A program made the translations under genes and the position numbers. A stretch of DNA of 64,000 nt from Pseudomonas iranensis. GTDB lineage: Bacteria; Pseudomonadota; Gammaproteobacteria; Pseudomonadales; Pseudomonadaceae. Positions within the stretch are counted from its first letter, which is position 1, and every line of letters starts with the position of its first letter. Location: positions 2,914,001 through 2,978,000 of the forward strand of contig NZ_CP077092.1 of assembly GCF_014268585.2 (NCBI RefSeq), written 5' to 3'. This document shows, one piece after another, positions 30,089-38,790 of the stretch. A model generated the notes under the pieces. The model worked only from the letters and a program-made list of their open reading frames with translations. It was not told the DNA's origin and made no database searches.

Positions 30089-30243
30089 TGTTATCCTCCC
30101 AGGACTTCGATCTTGAGCGGTCACCTTTAACCGTGACTTTCTAAATAAGCGAACGATAAGCCTCAGCCTATCCGGCACAGAACAAACGTCACAACCGACA
30201 TTTGCTGAGGGCAATTAATGATTTGCGGTTATGAGTGACAGAG

Positions 30244-31590
30244 TCAGGGTGAAGTCGGCACCGCTTGAAAAACCGCTTGCAGTGCAGTGATGGCGCAGTC
30301 GGCTTTAGCGATGTTTCTGATTGCCATCTTCACAGCGGTACTGCGTTCAAGGCCGAGCCCCTGAGCGAACAGATCGAACTTTTGCTCCAGCTCTTCAACG
30401 CTCAAAGGCGTCTGCGGATCGCCGCGCGCAGCGGTGACCGGGCTCACCAGCACCTCGCCATTCTTCAGAGTAATGCTCAACCGCGAGAGGATTTCCTCGG
30501 GGAATCTGGCCGAGATATCGGCGGCTTCGACGATTTCGATGCGGGCGCAGAGGGCCAGGATATCCGGCGCAGTAATCGCCATACCGGTGACTTCCTCAGG
30601 CCCGACCTTGCCCCTGACAACCAGCGCTGCGAGTGGAAACGCCAAGGCGTATTGCGCTTGATCGGCGTCCTTCGGTGAATGTCCCTGCAGGCACATCGAC
30701 TCATAGAACGTTTCCACACGTATGGTTTCGATCGAATCGGCAGCGAGCAACGGATGTTGTCGTTGCAGCTCAAGCATTGCGGTCAGCGCCGGTTGCGCCC
30801 AGCGGCAGACGGGCCAGGGTTTGAAGTACTGACTGTCGATTTCCCAACGCTGACCGAGGTCGCGCCAATGCTCTGAAACGGCGATGTCTTCGACTGTTTC
30901 CGCTGGCGCGCCGGTAATGCCTTCCAAGGCCATGAACAAAGCGTTCAGACCGGTGAATGCGCCCGCACCATGTGCATCACGCAGCATCGTCGGCGCTTGC
31001 ACCACGCGCATCATCGGGCAGCGCGCGCTGAAGTATTCGGCAATGCCCAAGGCGTGGCGGAACGTTGTCTCATCCAGACGTAACAATCGCGCGCCAGCGC
31101 AGACCACGCCCAGGGCTGAAAAGCCACCGGAAGCGTGATACGTAGGTGAGGTCGCCATCAATGCCGAACCTGCGCGCAACGCGGTTTCGTAACCAATGCA
31201 TAAAGCGCTCAGCAGATCATGCCCGCTAATGGATTGGCCCTGATGATGCAGTGCATCGGCGAGGGCGAGCACGGCGGGTACCACGGTCGCCCCCGCGTGG
31301 CCCTTGGATTTGAAATGGCCTTCATGGGCGTCGAGGCTGTCGGCGCTGAAGCCGCCGGCCCACGCTGCGCCGAGCACGTTGACGCGCTGCCCGGAGAAAA
31401 TCAGGCGACTGCTGTAGAGACCTGCCGGATAGTGCCGTTCGGCAAACCGGCGCATCGCGACACTGGTGTCGTTGCTCGCCGCGCCGGCCATGACTCCGAT
31501 AATGTCGAGCAGACTGTTTTGTACGATCGCGCGGGTTTTCTGCGGAGCGTCGAGAAAATCAAAATCGCAAGAAAATTCGAAGAGTGACAT
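30244..31590 (-). CDS. MmgE/PrpD-family protein
   Basis: 448 residues over the whole MmgE/PrpD fold (2-methylcitrate dehydratase, cis-aconitate decarboxylase and iminodisuccinate epimerase belong here). Family marks: LLDIIGVMAGA near the start, GHAGATVVPAVLALAD, YHASGGFSALG and a C-terminal small domain. Starts at ATG 31590 after AGGAAGGG. Between a LysR gene upstream and the Rieske gene downstream, all on the minus strand. The chemistry here is unknown: dehydration, decarboxylation or epimerisation of a carboxylated substrate are all possible. 155 bases separate it from the Rieske gene, so the latter may have its own promoter. Confidence 0.85.
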   Translation of the reverse strand: MSLFEFSCDFDFLDAPQKTRAIVQNSLLDIIGVMAGAASNDTSVAMRRFAERHYPAGLYSSRLIFSGQRVNVLGAAWAGGFSADSLDAHEGHFKSKGHAGATVVPAVLALADALHHQGQSISGHDLLSALCIGYETALRAGSALMATSPTYHASGGFSALGVVCAGARLLRLDETTFRHALGIAEYFSARCPMMRVVQAPTMLRDAHGAGAFTGLNALFMALEGITGAPAETVEDIAVSEHWRDLGQRWEIDSQYFKPWPVCRWAQPALTAMLELQRQHPLLAADSIETIRVETFYESMCLQGHSPKDADQAQYALAFPLAALVVRGKVGPEEVTGMAITAPDILALCARIEIVEAADISARFPEEILSRLSITLKNGEVLVSPVTAARGDPQTPLSVEELEQKFDLFAQGLGLERSTAVKMAIRNIAKADCAITALQAVFQAVPTSP

Positions 31591-31610
31591 GCAACAAGCC
31601 CTTCCTGTGT

Positions 31611-31646
31611 GTTGAGCGCGACCGTGCTTGGTCGGCGTCGCTCAAC
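31611..31646. repeat. Long inverted repeat between the LysR and MmgE/PrpD genes
   Basis: GTTGAGCGCGACC (31611-31623) pairs with GGTCG-CGCTCAAC (31630-31646) apart from an unpaired GCGT. It lies just before the MmgE/PrpD ribosome site. It has no T-run, so it may be an operator or a processing hairpin and not a terminator. Confidence 0.5.
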
Positions 31647-31731
31647 AATGGGTCAGGGACGGCGAGCTGCTCCAGCGACATTTTCGTCGGGCTATTGATA
31701 ACCAAAACGACCGACGCTGACGCAGAGCAGA

Positions 31732-32691
31732 TCAACGGCGGGGAAACTTCCCCAGAATCCATTCACGGAAGCGCTGCAATTCGTCTTCATTGTCCGAATT
31801 TTCGCGGCAACTCAAGTAGTGCCAACTGTTGCGCAGCTGTACCTGCTGCTCGATCGGTCGCACCAGCAAGCCTCGCTGCACCAGCGACGTGACCAAGTGA
31901 TTCCAGCCCAGAGCGATGCCTTGATGAGTCAGCACCATGCTGATCAGCAGGTTGTAGTCGTTGGCGTTGAAAATCTGTGGACTGTTGGCCGGGCGGTCGT
32001 CGATATCGATTGCCTGAAACGCCAGCCACACGCCCCAGTCGACGTGCTCGGCAACTTGCGAACGGCCGTAAGGGCTGAGGTTGAGCAGCGCCGAATCGCG
32101 CACGCCCTCGATGGTGGAAATCTCCGGATGCTGCTCCAGATATTGCGGCGTGCACACCGGGTAGATCACGTCGTGGCAAAGCGGATAGCTTCTATAGCCT
32201 TCGCGGATGCGCGAAATCTTGGTGATGAAGATATCCGGCTGCACGCCGGGTTCCATGGTCAGAAAGTTCTGCGTGGTGATCAGGTTCAGTTCAATGTCAG
32301 GACACTGAGCGAAGAACTCCTGCAGGTGATCGGATAACCACAGCGCGGAAAAGGCCGGGGAGCAGCAGATGGTCAGCACTTTCTTGCTCGACTGGCTGTT
32401 GCGAATGCGTTCGGCGGCTTGGGCGATGTTGACGAACGACAGTTGCGCGGCATCAAAGAACACCGCACCGGCAGCGGTCAGTTCTACCGCACGACCCACC
32501 CGGGTAAACAGTTGCGCGCCCAGGTAGCTTTCCAGCTCGCGGATCTGCCGGCTGATCGCCGCTTGCGAAACGCACAACGCCTCGGCGGCACGGGTGAAGC
32601 TTTCGTATTTGGCGGCGGCGACAAATGCCTTCACAGCCCTCAAGGACGGCATTTTCAGCAGGATGGTGTCAGGGTCGACATGCTTGGTCAT
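31732..32691 (-). CDS. LysR-family regulator
   Basis: 319 residues: N-terminal winged helix (about 14-72; SLRAVKAFVAAAKYESFTRA, LCVSQAAISRQIRELE) and a periplasmic-binding-like effector domain (about 100-310). The DNA-binding region resembles the GcvA and choline-sulfate-regulator branch. Divergent from the ABC importer operon, with about 270 bases before the importer's leader ORF, and upstream of the MmgE/PrpD and Rieske genes, so it is a likely regulator of one or both arms of the amine cluster. Confidence 0.9.
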   Translation of the reverse strand: MTKHVDPDTILLKMPSLRAVKAFVAAAKYESFTRAAEALCVSQAAISRQIRELESYLGAQLFTRVGRAVELTAAGAVFFDAAQLSFVNIAQAAERIRNSQSSKKVLTICCSPAFSALWLSDHLQEFFAQCPDIELNLITTQNFLTMEPGVQPDIFITKISRIREGYRSYPLCHDVIYPVCTPQYLEQHPEISTIEGVRDSALLNLSPYGRSQVAEHVDWGVWLAFQAIDIDDRPANSPQIFNANDYNLLISMVLTHQGIALGWNHLVTSLVQRGLLVRPIEQQVQLRNSWHYLSCRENSDNEDELQRFREWILGKFPRR

Positions 32692-32937
32692 TCGTACACT
32701 CTCCTAACGATACAGCTCCCCAACGAAGCGCGTGGAGGGTAACGGAACGCTCCTCGCAGGGCCACGCCAGCGTCGCTTTGGGAATAGACCCGGTCGCTCA
32801 TGGTGCGAAGCCGAACGGTCAGCCATGCCCGAGCCCGCAACCGATAACCCGACGTTATCAAATTGTCCCTGTAAATGTAGTTGGATTAAGCGCGATGATG
32901 CTAATAGATTTGCAACATCCCTCTTTCCTGGGCACCC
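32692..32937. other. Divergent regulatory region between LysR and the importer operon
   Basis: About 245 bases without a gene. It must hold the promoters of both directions and the LysR site, but I cannot pick them out with confidence. Confidence 0.4.
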
Positions 32938-32950
32938 AAAAATAATAAAA
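32938..32950 (+). promoter_or_regulatory. Candidate Crc/Hfq CA motif before the importer operon
   Basis: AAAAATAATAAAA fits AANAAYAA in two registers and abuts the AAGGAAA ribosome site of the leader ORF at 32962. Confidence 0.5.
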
Positions 32951-32961
32951 GGAAACCCGTC

Positions 32962-33063
32962 GTGAAAACATTCATTGATTACCGCTGCCGTTCAAAAACA
33001 GTTTCGCTCGATGGCTTGTCGTTTAAAGCGATCGAAGTGCAACACGAAGGAGGCATGGTATGA
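32962..33063 (+). CDS. Small leader ORF overlapping the importer ATPase start
   Basis: 33 codons from GTG 32962, with AAGGAAA 8-10 bases upstream, ending in TGA that overlaps the next ATG as ATGA (33060-33063). Product starts MKTFIDYRCRSKTV. The one-base coupling and ribosome site suggest a translated leader or coupling ORF. No known family; low compositional weight because it is so short. Confidence 0.4.
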   Translation: MKTFIDYRCRSKTVSLDGLSFKAIEVQHEGGMV

Positions 33064-34094
33064 CAAGTTCCGACGAGATCATCTGCGTAAAGAATGTATT
33101 CAAAGTCTTCGGCAGCCAGCCAGCGCTGGCCATGAAGATGATTGAAGAGGGCGCCTCGAAAGCTGAAGTATTCAAAAAGACCGGTCAGGCAATTGGTGTA
33201 TTCGATGCCAACTTTTCCGTTCGCCGAGGCGAAATCTTTGTGATCATGGGTTTGTCCGGCTCCGGCAAATCGACCATGGTCCGCTTGTTCAACCGGTTGA
33301 TCGAACCGACCTCCGGCAAGATCTTTCTCAACGGCAAGGAAATTACCGGTCTGGGCGACAAGGATCTGTTGCAAGTGCGGCGCAAGGACATGGGCATGGT
33401 CTTCCAGTCGTTCGCCCTGATGCCGCACATGAGCGTCATCGATAACGTCAGTTTCGGACTGGAAATCAGCGGTGTCAGCGAGAAAGAACGCTACTGCCGG
33501 GCCATGGGCGCACTAGAACAGGTCGGGCTTTCCGGCCAGGAATTCAGCTTTCCCCATCAACTCTCCGGCGGCATGCAGCAGCGCGTAGGCCTGGCCCGCG
33601 CCCTGGCCAACGACCCCGCCATTCTGCTGATGGACGAAGCCTTCTCCGCACTCGACCCGATGATCCGCAGCGAAATGCAGGGCGAGCTGATCAAGCTCCA
33701 GGCCGAGCAGGATCGCACGATCATTTTCATCTCTCACGATATCGAAGAAGCGGTTCGCATCGGTCATCGCATTGCAATCATGGAGGGCGGGCGCGTGGTG
33801 CAGATCGGCACTCCGCGTGAACTGCTGTGCAACCCGGTGAATAAATATGTGCGCGACTTCTTCAATGGTTTCGACACCAGTCGAATATTGAAGGCCGGGG
33901 ATATCGCCCAGCAGGATTCGAATGTTGTTTATCTGCCGGGCAGTCAAGTAACGATCAAGGCTGAGGCCTCATTGCGAGACATCTTTCATATTGTTGCCGC
34001 GTCGGCAACTCCAATGCCGGTGGTCGATGAAGTTGGACTTTATAAAGGTTCGATTTCCCAAGGACACTTACTGAGCTGCCTAAGTAACAGCTGA
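33060..34094 (+). CDS. Quaternary-amine ABC importer, ATPase (ProV/OpuAA type)
   Basis: 344 residues. The N-terminal extension EGASKAEVFKKTGQAIGV is typical of the glycine betaine/proline betaine ATPases. Walker A GLSGSGKST, Q-loop VFQSFALMPH, signature LSGGMQQRVGLARAL, Walker B ILLMDEAFSALDP, H-loop ISHD. The C-terminus after about 280 is short; a complete tandem CBS pair seems to be missing, which hints at loss of osmotic sensing. AAGGAGG sits 6 bases before the ATG. First structural gene of the importer operon. Confidence 0.93.
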   Translation: MTSSDEIICVKNVFKVFGSQPALAMKMIEEGASKAEVFKKTGQAIGVFDANFSVRRGEIFVIMGLSGSGKSTMVRLFNRLIEPTSGKIFLNGKEITGLGDKDLLQVRRKDMGMVFQSFALMPHMSVIDNVSFGLEISGVSEKERYCRAMGALEQVGLSGQEFSFPHQLSGGMQQRVGLARALANDPAILLMDEAFSALDPMIRSEMQGELIKLQAEQDRTIIFISHDIEEAVRIGHRIAIMEGGRVVQIGTPRELLCNPVNKYVRDFFNGFDTSRILKAGDIAQQDSNVVYLPGSQVTIKAEASLRDIFHIVAASATPMPVVDEVGLYKGSISQGHLLSCLSNS

Positions 34095-34145
34095 ACTCCG
34101 AAAAGTCAGAATTGATAAAGCAGTTTCTGCGGGCGAGGTAGCACC

Positions 34146-35099
34146 ATGTCAGATTTCAATATTCTGGATCCTTTCCAGAGCATCAACATTCCTTTGGGTT
34201 CGTGGGTCGAAACCGCGCTCAAATATCTGGTCAGCAACTTTCGTGAAGTGTTCCGCTCGATTCGCTGGCCGGTCGACCAGGTCCTGGACGGTGTGCAGTG
34301 GAGCCTGCTGTCGGTACCTCCCACCGTCTTCATCATCATTGCCGGTCTGATCAGTTGGCAGATCGGCGGTAGACGCATCGCCATTTTCAGTGTCGCCACG
34401 CTCACCGGCCTCGGCCTGATCGGCGTGTGGAACGACGCGATGGTCACCCTGGCTCTGGTGCTGACATCGCTATTGTTCTGCGCGGTCATCGGCATCCCGC
34501 TGGGCATCTTCTGTGCGCGCAGTGATCGCACGGAAATGATCATCCGCCCGGTTCTCGACGCCATGCAGACGCTGCCGGCATTCGTGTACCTGGTGCCGGT
34601 GGTCATGCTGTTCGGCATCGGCAACGTACCCGGGGTGATCGTCACCATCATCTTTTCCGTCGCGCCGCTGGTGCGGCTGACCAACCTCGGCATCCGGCAG
34701 GTGCCCGCCGACAAGGTCGAGGCGGCGCGGGCGTTCGGCTGCACGGCCACGCAGATGCTGCTGAAGGTGCAATTGCCGCTGGCGGCGCCAACGATGATGG
34801 CCGGGCTCAACCAGACCTTGATGTTGTCGCTGTCGATGGTGGTGGTTGCCTCGATGATCTCGGTGGGTGGTCTCGGTCTGATGGTGTTGAGCGGCATCGG
34901 CCGCCTCGACATGGGCCTGGCCAGTGTCGGCGGCGCCGGTCTGGTGTTGCTGGCGGTGTTTCTCGACCGATTGACCCAGGCCATGGGCGAACGCAGCAGC
35001 GATCTGGCTACCGGTCAGCGCTGGTATGACACCGGCCCGGTAGGGCTGCTGATGAAACTGAAAAAAAAGAAAACTCTTGCACGTCCCGTGACCAACTGA
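34146..35099 (+). CDS. Quaternary-amine ABC importer, permease (ProW/OpuAB type)
   Basis: 317 residues. A hydrophilic amino end (about 1-55) precedes membrane segments. The EAA-loop region lies in ADKVEAARAFGCTATQMLLKVQLPLA (about 195-220), with QVPADKVEAARAFG typical of betaine permeases. Follows the ATPase gene by about 50 bases and is followed by the binding protein. Inner membrane. Confidence 0.92.
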   Translation: MSDFNILDPFQSINIPLGSWVETALKYLVSNFREVFRSIRWPVDQVLDGVQWSLLSVPPTVFIIIAGLISWQIGGRRIAIFSVATLTGLGLIGVWNDAMVTLALVLTSLLFCAVIGIPLGIFCARSDRTEMIIRPVLDAMQTLPAFVYLVPVVMLFGIGNVPGVIVTIIFSVAPLVRLTNLGIRQVPADKVEAARAFGCTATQMLLKVQLPLAAPTMMAGLNQTLMLSLSMVVVASMISVGGLGLMVLSGIGRLDMGLASVGGAGLVLLAVFLDRLTQAMGERSSDLATGQRWYDTGPVGLLMKLKKKKTLARPVTN

Positions 35100-35141
35100 A
35101 TTTGCCTGCTCACCCATAAACACTTTCAAGCGTGGTGAAAC

Positions 35142-36152
35142 ATGAAACTGACAACTTTCAAGAAAGGCCTGATGGCTTCGTTGTTCGGCACTCTGTTGTG
35201 CTCGGCAGTCTACGCAGCCGATGCCAACAAACCGGGCGCCGGTGTGTCGATCACGCCGATTTTCCCGAGCATCGCCGAAGAGCGTTTTCGCGGTGAAGTG
35301 GTGATCGCCGGCCTCAAGGAATTGGGCTACGACGTGAAAGCGCCAAAAGAGGTCGACTATCCGGCGATGTTTCTCGCGCTGTCCTACGGCGATGCGGATT
35401 TCACCGTGCATGAATGGGAAATCCTGCACCAGGCATTTTATGAGAAGGCGGGCGGCGATGACGTGATGGTCAAGGTCGGGCAGGTCATGAAAGGCGTGCT
35501 GCAGGGCTACATGATCGACAAGAAAACCGCCGAGGCTTACCAGATCAAGGATCTGTCCGATCTGAAAAAACCGGAGATCGCCAAACTGTTCGACAGCAAC
35601 GGCGATGGCAAGGCCGACCTGACCGGCTGCAACCCGGGCTGGGGCTGCGAAATCATGATCGAACATCACATGAAGGCCTATGGTCTCGGTCCGACCGTGG
35701 TGAATAACCGCGGCTCGTATTTCGCCTTGATGGCCGACACCATCGCGCGCTTTCAACAGGGTAAACCAGTGCTGTTCTTCACTTGGGTACCGCAGTGGAT
35801 TGCCGGCGTGCTGGTGGAAGGACGCGATGTGGTCTGGTTGCCAGTGCCGTTCACCTCGCTGCCAGACGGCAAGGAAAGCAAAGACACCTTCCATGACGGC
35901 AAGAACCTCGGTTTCCCGGTAGACACAGTCAATGCCGTGATGAACAAGGAATTCGCCGAGAGGAACCCGGTGGCGCGCAAATTCCTCTCCGAGGTCAGCA
36001 TTCCGACCAGCGCGGAAAGCGAACAGAACCTGCGCATGCAAAAGGGTGAAAAATCCCTCGCCGACATCAAGCGTCACGCCGCTGAATGGATCAAGGCTAA
36101 TCAGCAGGCTTATGACGGTTGGTTGAGCGACGCACGCGCGGCGGCGAAGTAA
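35142..36152 (+). CDS. Quaternary-amine binding protein (ProX/OpuAC type)
   Basis: 336 residues with a Sec signal peptide MKLTTFKKGLMASLFGTLLC, cleavage predicted after Ala25 (VYA-AD). The OpuAC substrate-binding domain fills the rest, with YPAMFLALSYGDADFTVHEW and CNPGWGCEI; the aromatic residues needed for cation-pi binding of a trimethylammonium group are plentiful (HEWE, NPGWGCE, WVPQW). Periplasmic. Cargo may be a betaine or related amine. Confidence 0.9.
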   Translation: MKLTTFKKGLMASLFGTLLCSAVYAADANKPGAGVSITPIFPSIAEERFRGEVVIAGLKELGYDVKAPKEVDYPAMFLALSYGDADFTVHEWEILHQAFYEKAGGDDVMVKVGQVMKGVLQGYMIDKKTAEAYQIKDLSDLKKPEIAKLFDSNGDGKADLTGCNPGWGCEIMIEHHMKAYGLGPTVVNNRGSYFALMADTIARFQQGKPVLFFTWVPQWIAGVLVEGRDVVWLPVPFTSLPDGKESKDTFHDGKNLGFPVDTVNAVMNKEFAERNPVARKFLSEVSIPTSAESEQNLRMQKGEKSLADIKRHAAEWIKANQQAYDGWLSDARAAAK

Positions 36153-36239
36153 TCGGTTCGAGTGCACTTGGCGACGGTTCAGCCCGTCGCCAACGTTGCG
36201 GTCGCAGGTGTCAGTGAACGGCAAGTGAGTGAGGCGAAG

Positions 36240-37301
36240 ATGGAAACCTTTCAGAGTCCGTTGAAGCAGCAGAACATCGGCTTTCGCCAGTCCGCGTCGG
36301 TGGCCGGACAGGCCCGAGTGGTGCGAGTGGCCTTCGTGCTGCTCGAGCATTTCTCCCTGACGACCCTGTCCACGGCGATGGACGCGCTGGCTACCGGCAA
36401 CCTCATCAACGGCGAAACGCTGTACACCGTCTCGACCTGGTCGCTCAAGGGCGGACGTGTCGAAAGCGATATTGGCGTGCCGGTCGATTCGCAACGACTG
36501 GTCGCAGAGGGCTTCAACCATGACGTGCTGATTGTGATCGGCGGTCAGCGCGTCCGCCTGGCGCCGCAACCGCTGCTGCGCCGAGTGCTGAAGAAAACCG
36601 CTGGCAAGGGCATCGTCGCCGGGTGCTGGAATGCAGCGTTCCATCTGGCTGATGCGGGATTGCTCGGCGCTGAGGAATTCGCCTGTCACCGCGACAGCTG
36701 CGGTTTGCTCAGCGAGTACTTCCCGCAGTTGAAAGCCTCCAGTCGTGAATTCATCGTCGCTCAGCGCCGAGCCACGTGTGCCAACGCTCATGCGGCACTG
36801 GATATGACCCTGGCGGTCATGCATGAACTGGGCTCGCACAACGATGCGGCGCTGCTCGATGAAATCAAACGGGTCCATCAGCCGGCACAGGGCAAACCTG
36901 CGGGAGCTGCCGACGGTGATCGGCCTGCAGCGATTCCCAGGCCGCTGAACGTCGCCATCGACCTGATGGAAAACAACATCGAGGAGCCGATGGAAATCGA
37001 TGCCATCGCCAGTTACGTCGGAGTGTCGCGCCGACAATTGGAACGCCGGTTCGCGCGCTATCTGAACGCTGCGCCCAATCGCTATTACCTGGAGTTGCGC
37101 CTGACCCGCGCACGGCAATTGATCGTGCAAAGTGATCGCTCGATGACAGACGTGGCACTGGCGACCGGATTTGTCAGTTATCCGCACTTCTACAAGCGCT
37201 TCAAGGATCTGTTCGGCTTACCGCCGATGACGTTCAGGGATTACCACTACGCCAGCGACTCTGCCAGCAACGGGCGCTATGCCTTAGCCGCCAGCTACTG
37301 A
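36240..37301 (+). CDS. AraC-family regulator with GATase1-like domain (GbdR-like)
   Basis: 353 residues: DJ-1/PfpI-like domain (about 20-200) and AraC helix-turn-helix pair (about 240-340; MEIDAIASYVGVSRRQLERRF, MTDVALATGFVSYPHFYKRFK). The architecture matches GbdR/CdhR/ArgR-type activators of betaine and carnitine catabolism. I chose ATG 36240 after GAGGCGA; a GTG at 36162 would add 26 atypical residues. It lies inside the importer operon, as expected for a positive regulator of it. Confidence 0.9.
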   Translation: METFQSPLKQQNIGFRQSASVAGQARVVRVAFVLLEHFSLTTLSTAMDALATGNLINGETLYTVSTWSLKGGRVESDIGVPVDSQRLVAEGFNHDVLIVIGGQRVRLAPQPLLRRVLKKTAGKGIVAGCWNAAFHLADAGLLGAEEFACHRDSCGLLSEYFPQLKASSREFIVAQRRATCANAHAALDMTLAVMHELGSHNDAALLDEIKRVHQPAQGKPAGAADGDRPAAIPRPLNVAIDLMENNIEEPMEIDAIASYVGVSRRQLERRFARYLNAAPNRYYLELRLTRARQLIVQSDRSMTDVALATGFVSYPHFYKRFKDLFGLPPMTFRDYHYASDSASNGRYALAASY

Positions 37302-37425
37302 ATCAGCCGCGCGAACTGACGGTTTGCGCCAGTCACGGTTTTACCAGTTCCCGATCAACGCCACTGCGTGCGTTCGCTTTGTGCCGCGTGCGTTTTGCAA
37401 CTTCAACGATTAACGGTTCAACACT

Positions 37426-38742
37426 ATGAAAGTCAGTTCATTACCCGCCGATGATGACAGTTGTGGCTGGTTTCATCTGAGCAAACCGCGTAGCCCCGAG
37501 CCTGCGCACCGTGGGCAGCGCTCGGCGCGGTGGGTGATCATCGGCGCCGGTTTCACCGGACTCGCCTGTGCGCGGCAACTGGCGTTGAATTTTCCCGATG
37601 ACGAAGTAGTACTGGTCGAAGCACAGGAAGTTGGATTAGGGCCATCGGGGCGCAATGCCGGTTTCGCGATTGACCTGCCGCACGATATCGGCGCCGACGA
37701 TTACATCGGTGACATTGCACTGGCGCGCACCAGTCTGAAACTCAATCTGGCCGGCCAGTCGATCCTGCGTGATCTGGTCGATCAGTACCGCATCGACTGT
37801 CAGATGAAGGCGTGCGGCAAATATCAGGCTGCCGTGGAGAATCGCGGTATCGCCGTGCTTGATGCCTATCGTCGCGGTCTGGAGAAACTCGATCAGCCGT
37901 TTCAAATGATCGACGCCGATGAGTTGCCTGAACATCTGGGCACGCATTTCTACCGCAAGGCATTGTTCACGCCGGGCGCGGTGTTGCTGCAGCCATCCGG
38001 GCTGGTCAAAGGCCTGGCCGACAATCTGCCTGCCAACGTCACGCTATACGAGCGCACGCCAATTCTCGAAGTCGAGTACGGCGCCAAGACGGTTCTTAAA
38101 CATGCCCACGGCAGCATCACGGCCGACAAACTGATTCTGGCGAACAATTCCTTCGGCATGCGTTTCGGTTTCCTCCAAGGGCGCATGTTGCCGATCTACA
38201 CCTACGCCAGCATCACCCGGCCATTGACCGAGGAAGAGCAGGCGCGCCTCGGTGGCAAGCCGTTCTGGGGCGCCATTCCCGCTGATCCGTTCGGCACCAC
38301 GGTGCGCCGCACGCCGGACAACCGCTTGCTGATCCGCAACAGCTTCACCTTTAACCCCGATGGCCGCAGCAACCGCAAATACAACGAGCGTTTCGTGCGC
38401 CGGCACAAGGCCTCGTTCGACCAGCGTTTCCCGATGCTGCCCAACGTCACGTTCGACTACACCTGGGGCGGCGCGCTGGCGATGTCGCGCAATCACAACG
38501 GCTTTTTCGGTGAGCTGGCGCCCAACGTCTACGGCGCGCTGGGCTGCAACGGCCTCGGTGTCACTCGCGGCACTGTCACTGGCAAGTTGCTGGCCGACTG
38601 GCTGGCCGGGCAGCGCGACGGGCTGATCGATTTCCTCCTGCAAACCCCCGGTCCCAACAGCAACCCGCCAGAACCGTTCCTCTCGCTGGGGGTGAACATG
38701 AACCTCAAGTGGGGGCAGTACCGCGCCGGCAGAGAAAGCTGA
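37426..38742 (+). CDS. DAO-family FAD amine oxidoreductase
   Basis: 438 residues, D-amino-acid-oxidase/PuuB superfamily. FAD dinucleotide site VIIGAGFTGLACARQL (about 37-52) and VLVEAQEVGLGPSGRNAGF; C-terminal FAD-contact GALGCNGLGVTRGTVTG. Oxidises a C-N bond of a primary, secondary or cyclic amine to an imine. It could act on the demethylated product of the Rieske enzyme. Gap of 124 bases after the AraC gene, so a separate promoter is possible. Closest well-known relative by look is gamma-glutamylputrescine oxidase. Confidence 0.88.
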   Translation: MKVSSLPADDDSCGWFHLSKPRSPEPAHRGQRSARWVIIGAGFTGLACARQLALNFPDDEVVLVEAQEVGLGPSGRNAGFAIDLPHDIGADDYIGDIALARTSLKLNLAGQSILRDLVDQYRIDCQMKACGKYQAAVENRGIAVLDAYRRGLEKLDQPFQMIDADELPEHLGTHFYRKALFTPGAVLLQPSGLVKGLADNLPANVTLYERTPILEVEYGAKTVLKHAHGSITADKLILANNSFGMRFGFLQGRMLPIYTYASITRPLTEEEQARLGGKPFWGAIPADPFGTTVRRTPDNRLLIRNSFTFNPDGRSNRKYNERFVRRHKASFDQRFPMLPNVTFDYTWGGALAMSRNHNGFFGELAPNVYGALGCNGLGVTRGTVTGKLLADWLAGQRDGLIDFLLQTPGPNSNPPEPFLSLGVNMNLKWGQYRAGRES

Positions 38743-38790
38743 ATTACCTGAAGTCCGAAATCCTGAATATTGAACCCTGGAGAAAACCCG

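Noticed and set aside
34470..37187. 905-codon open frame on the minus strand
   Set aside because: It lies antisense to the importer permease, binding protein and AraC genes, all with strong family matches. It shows no family motifs and is His/Gln/Arg-rich, as expected of GC-biased shadow frames.
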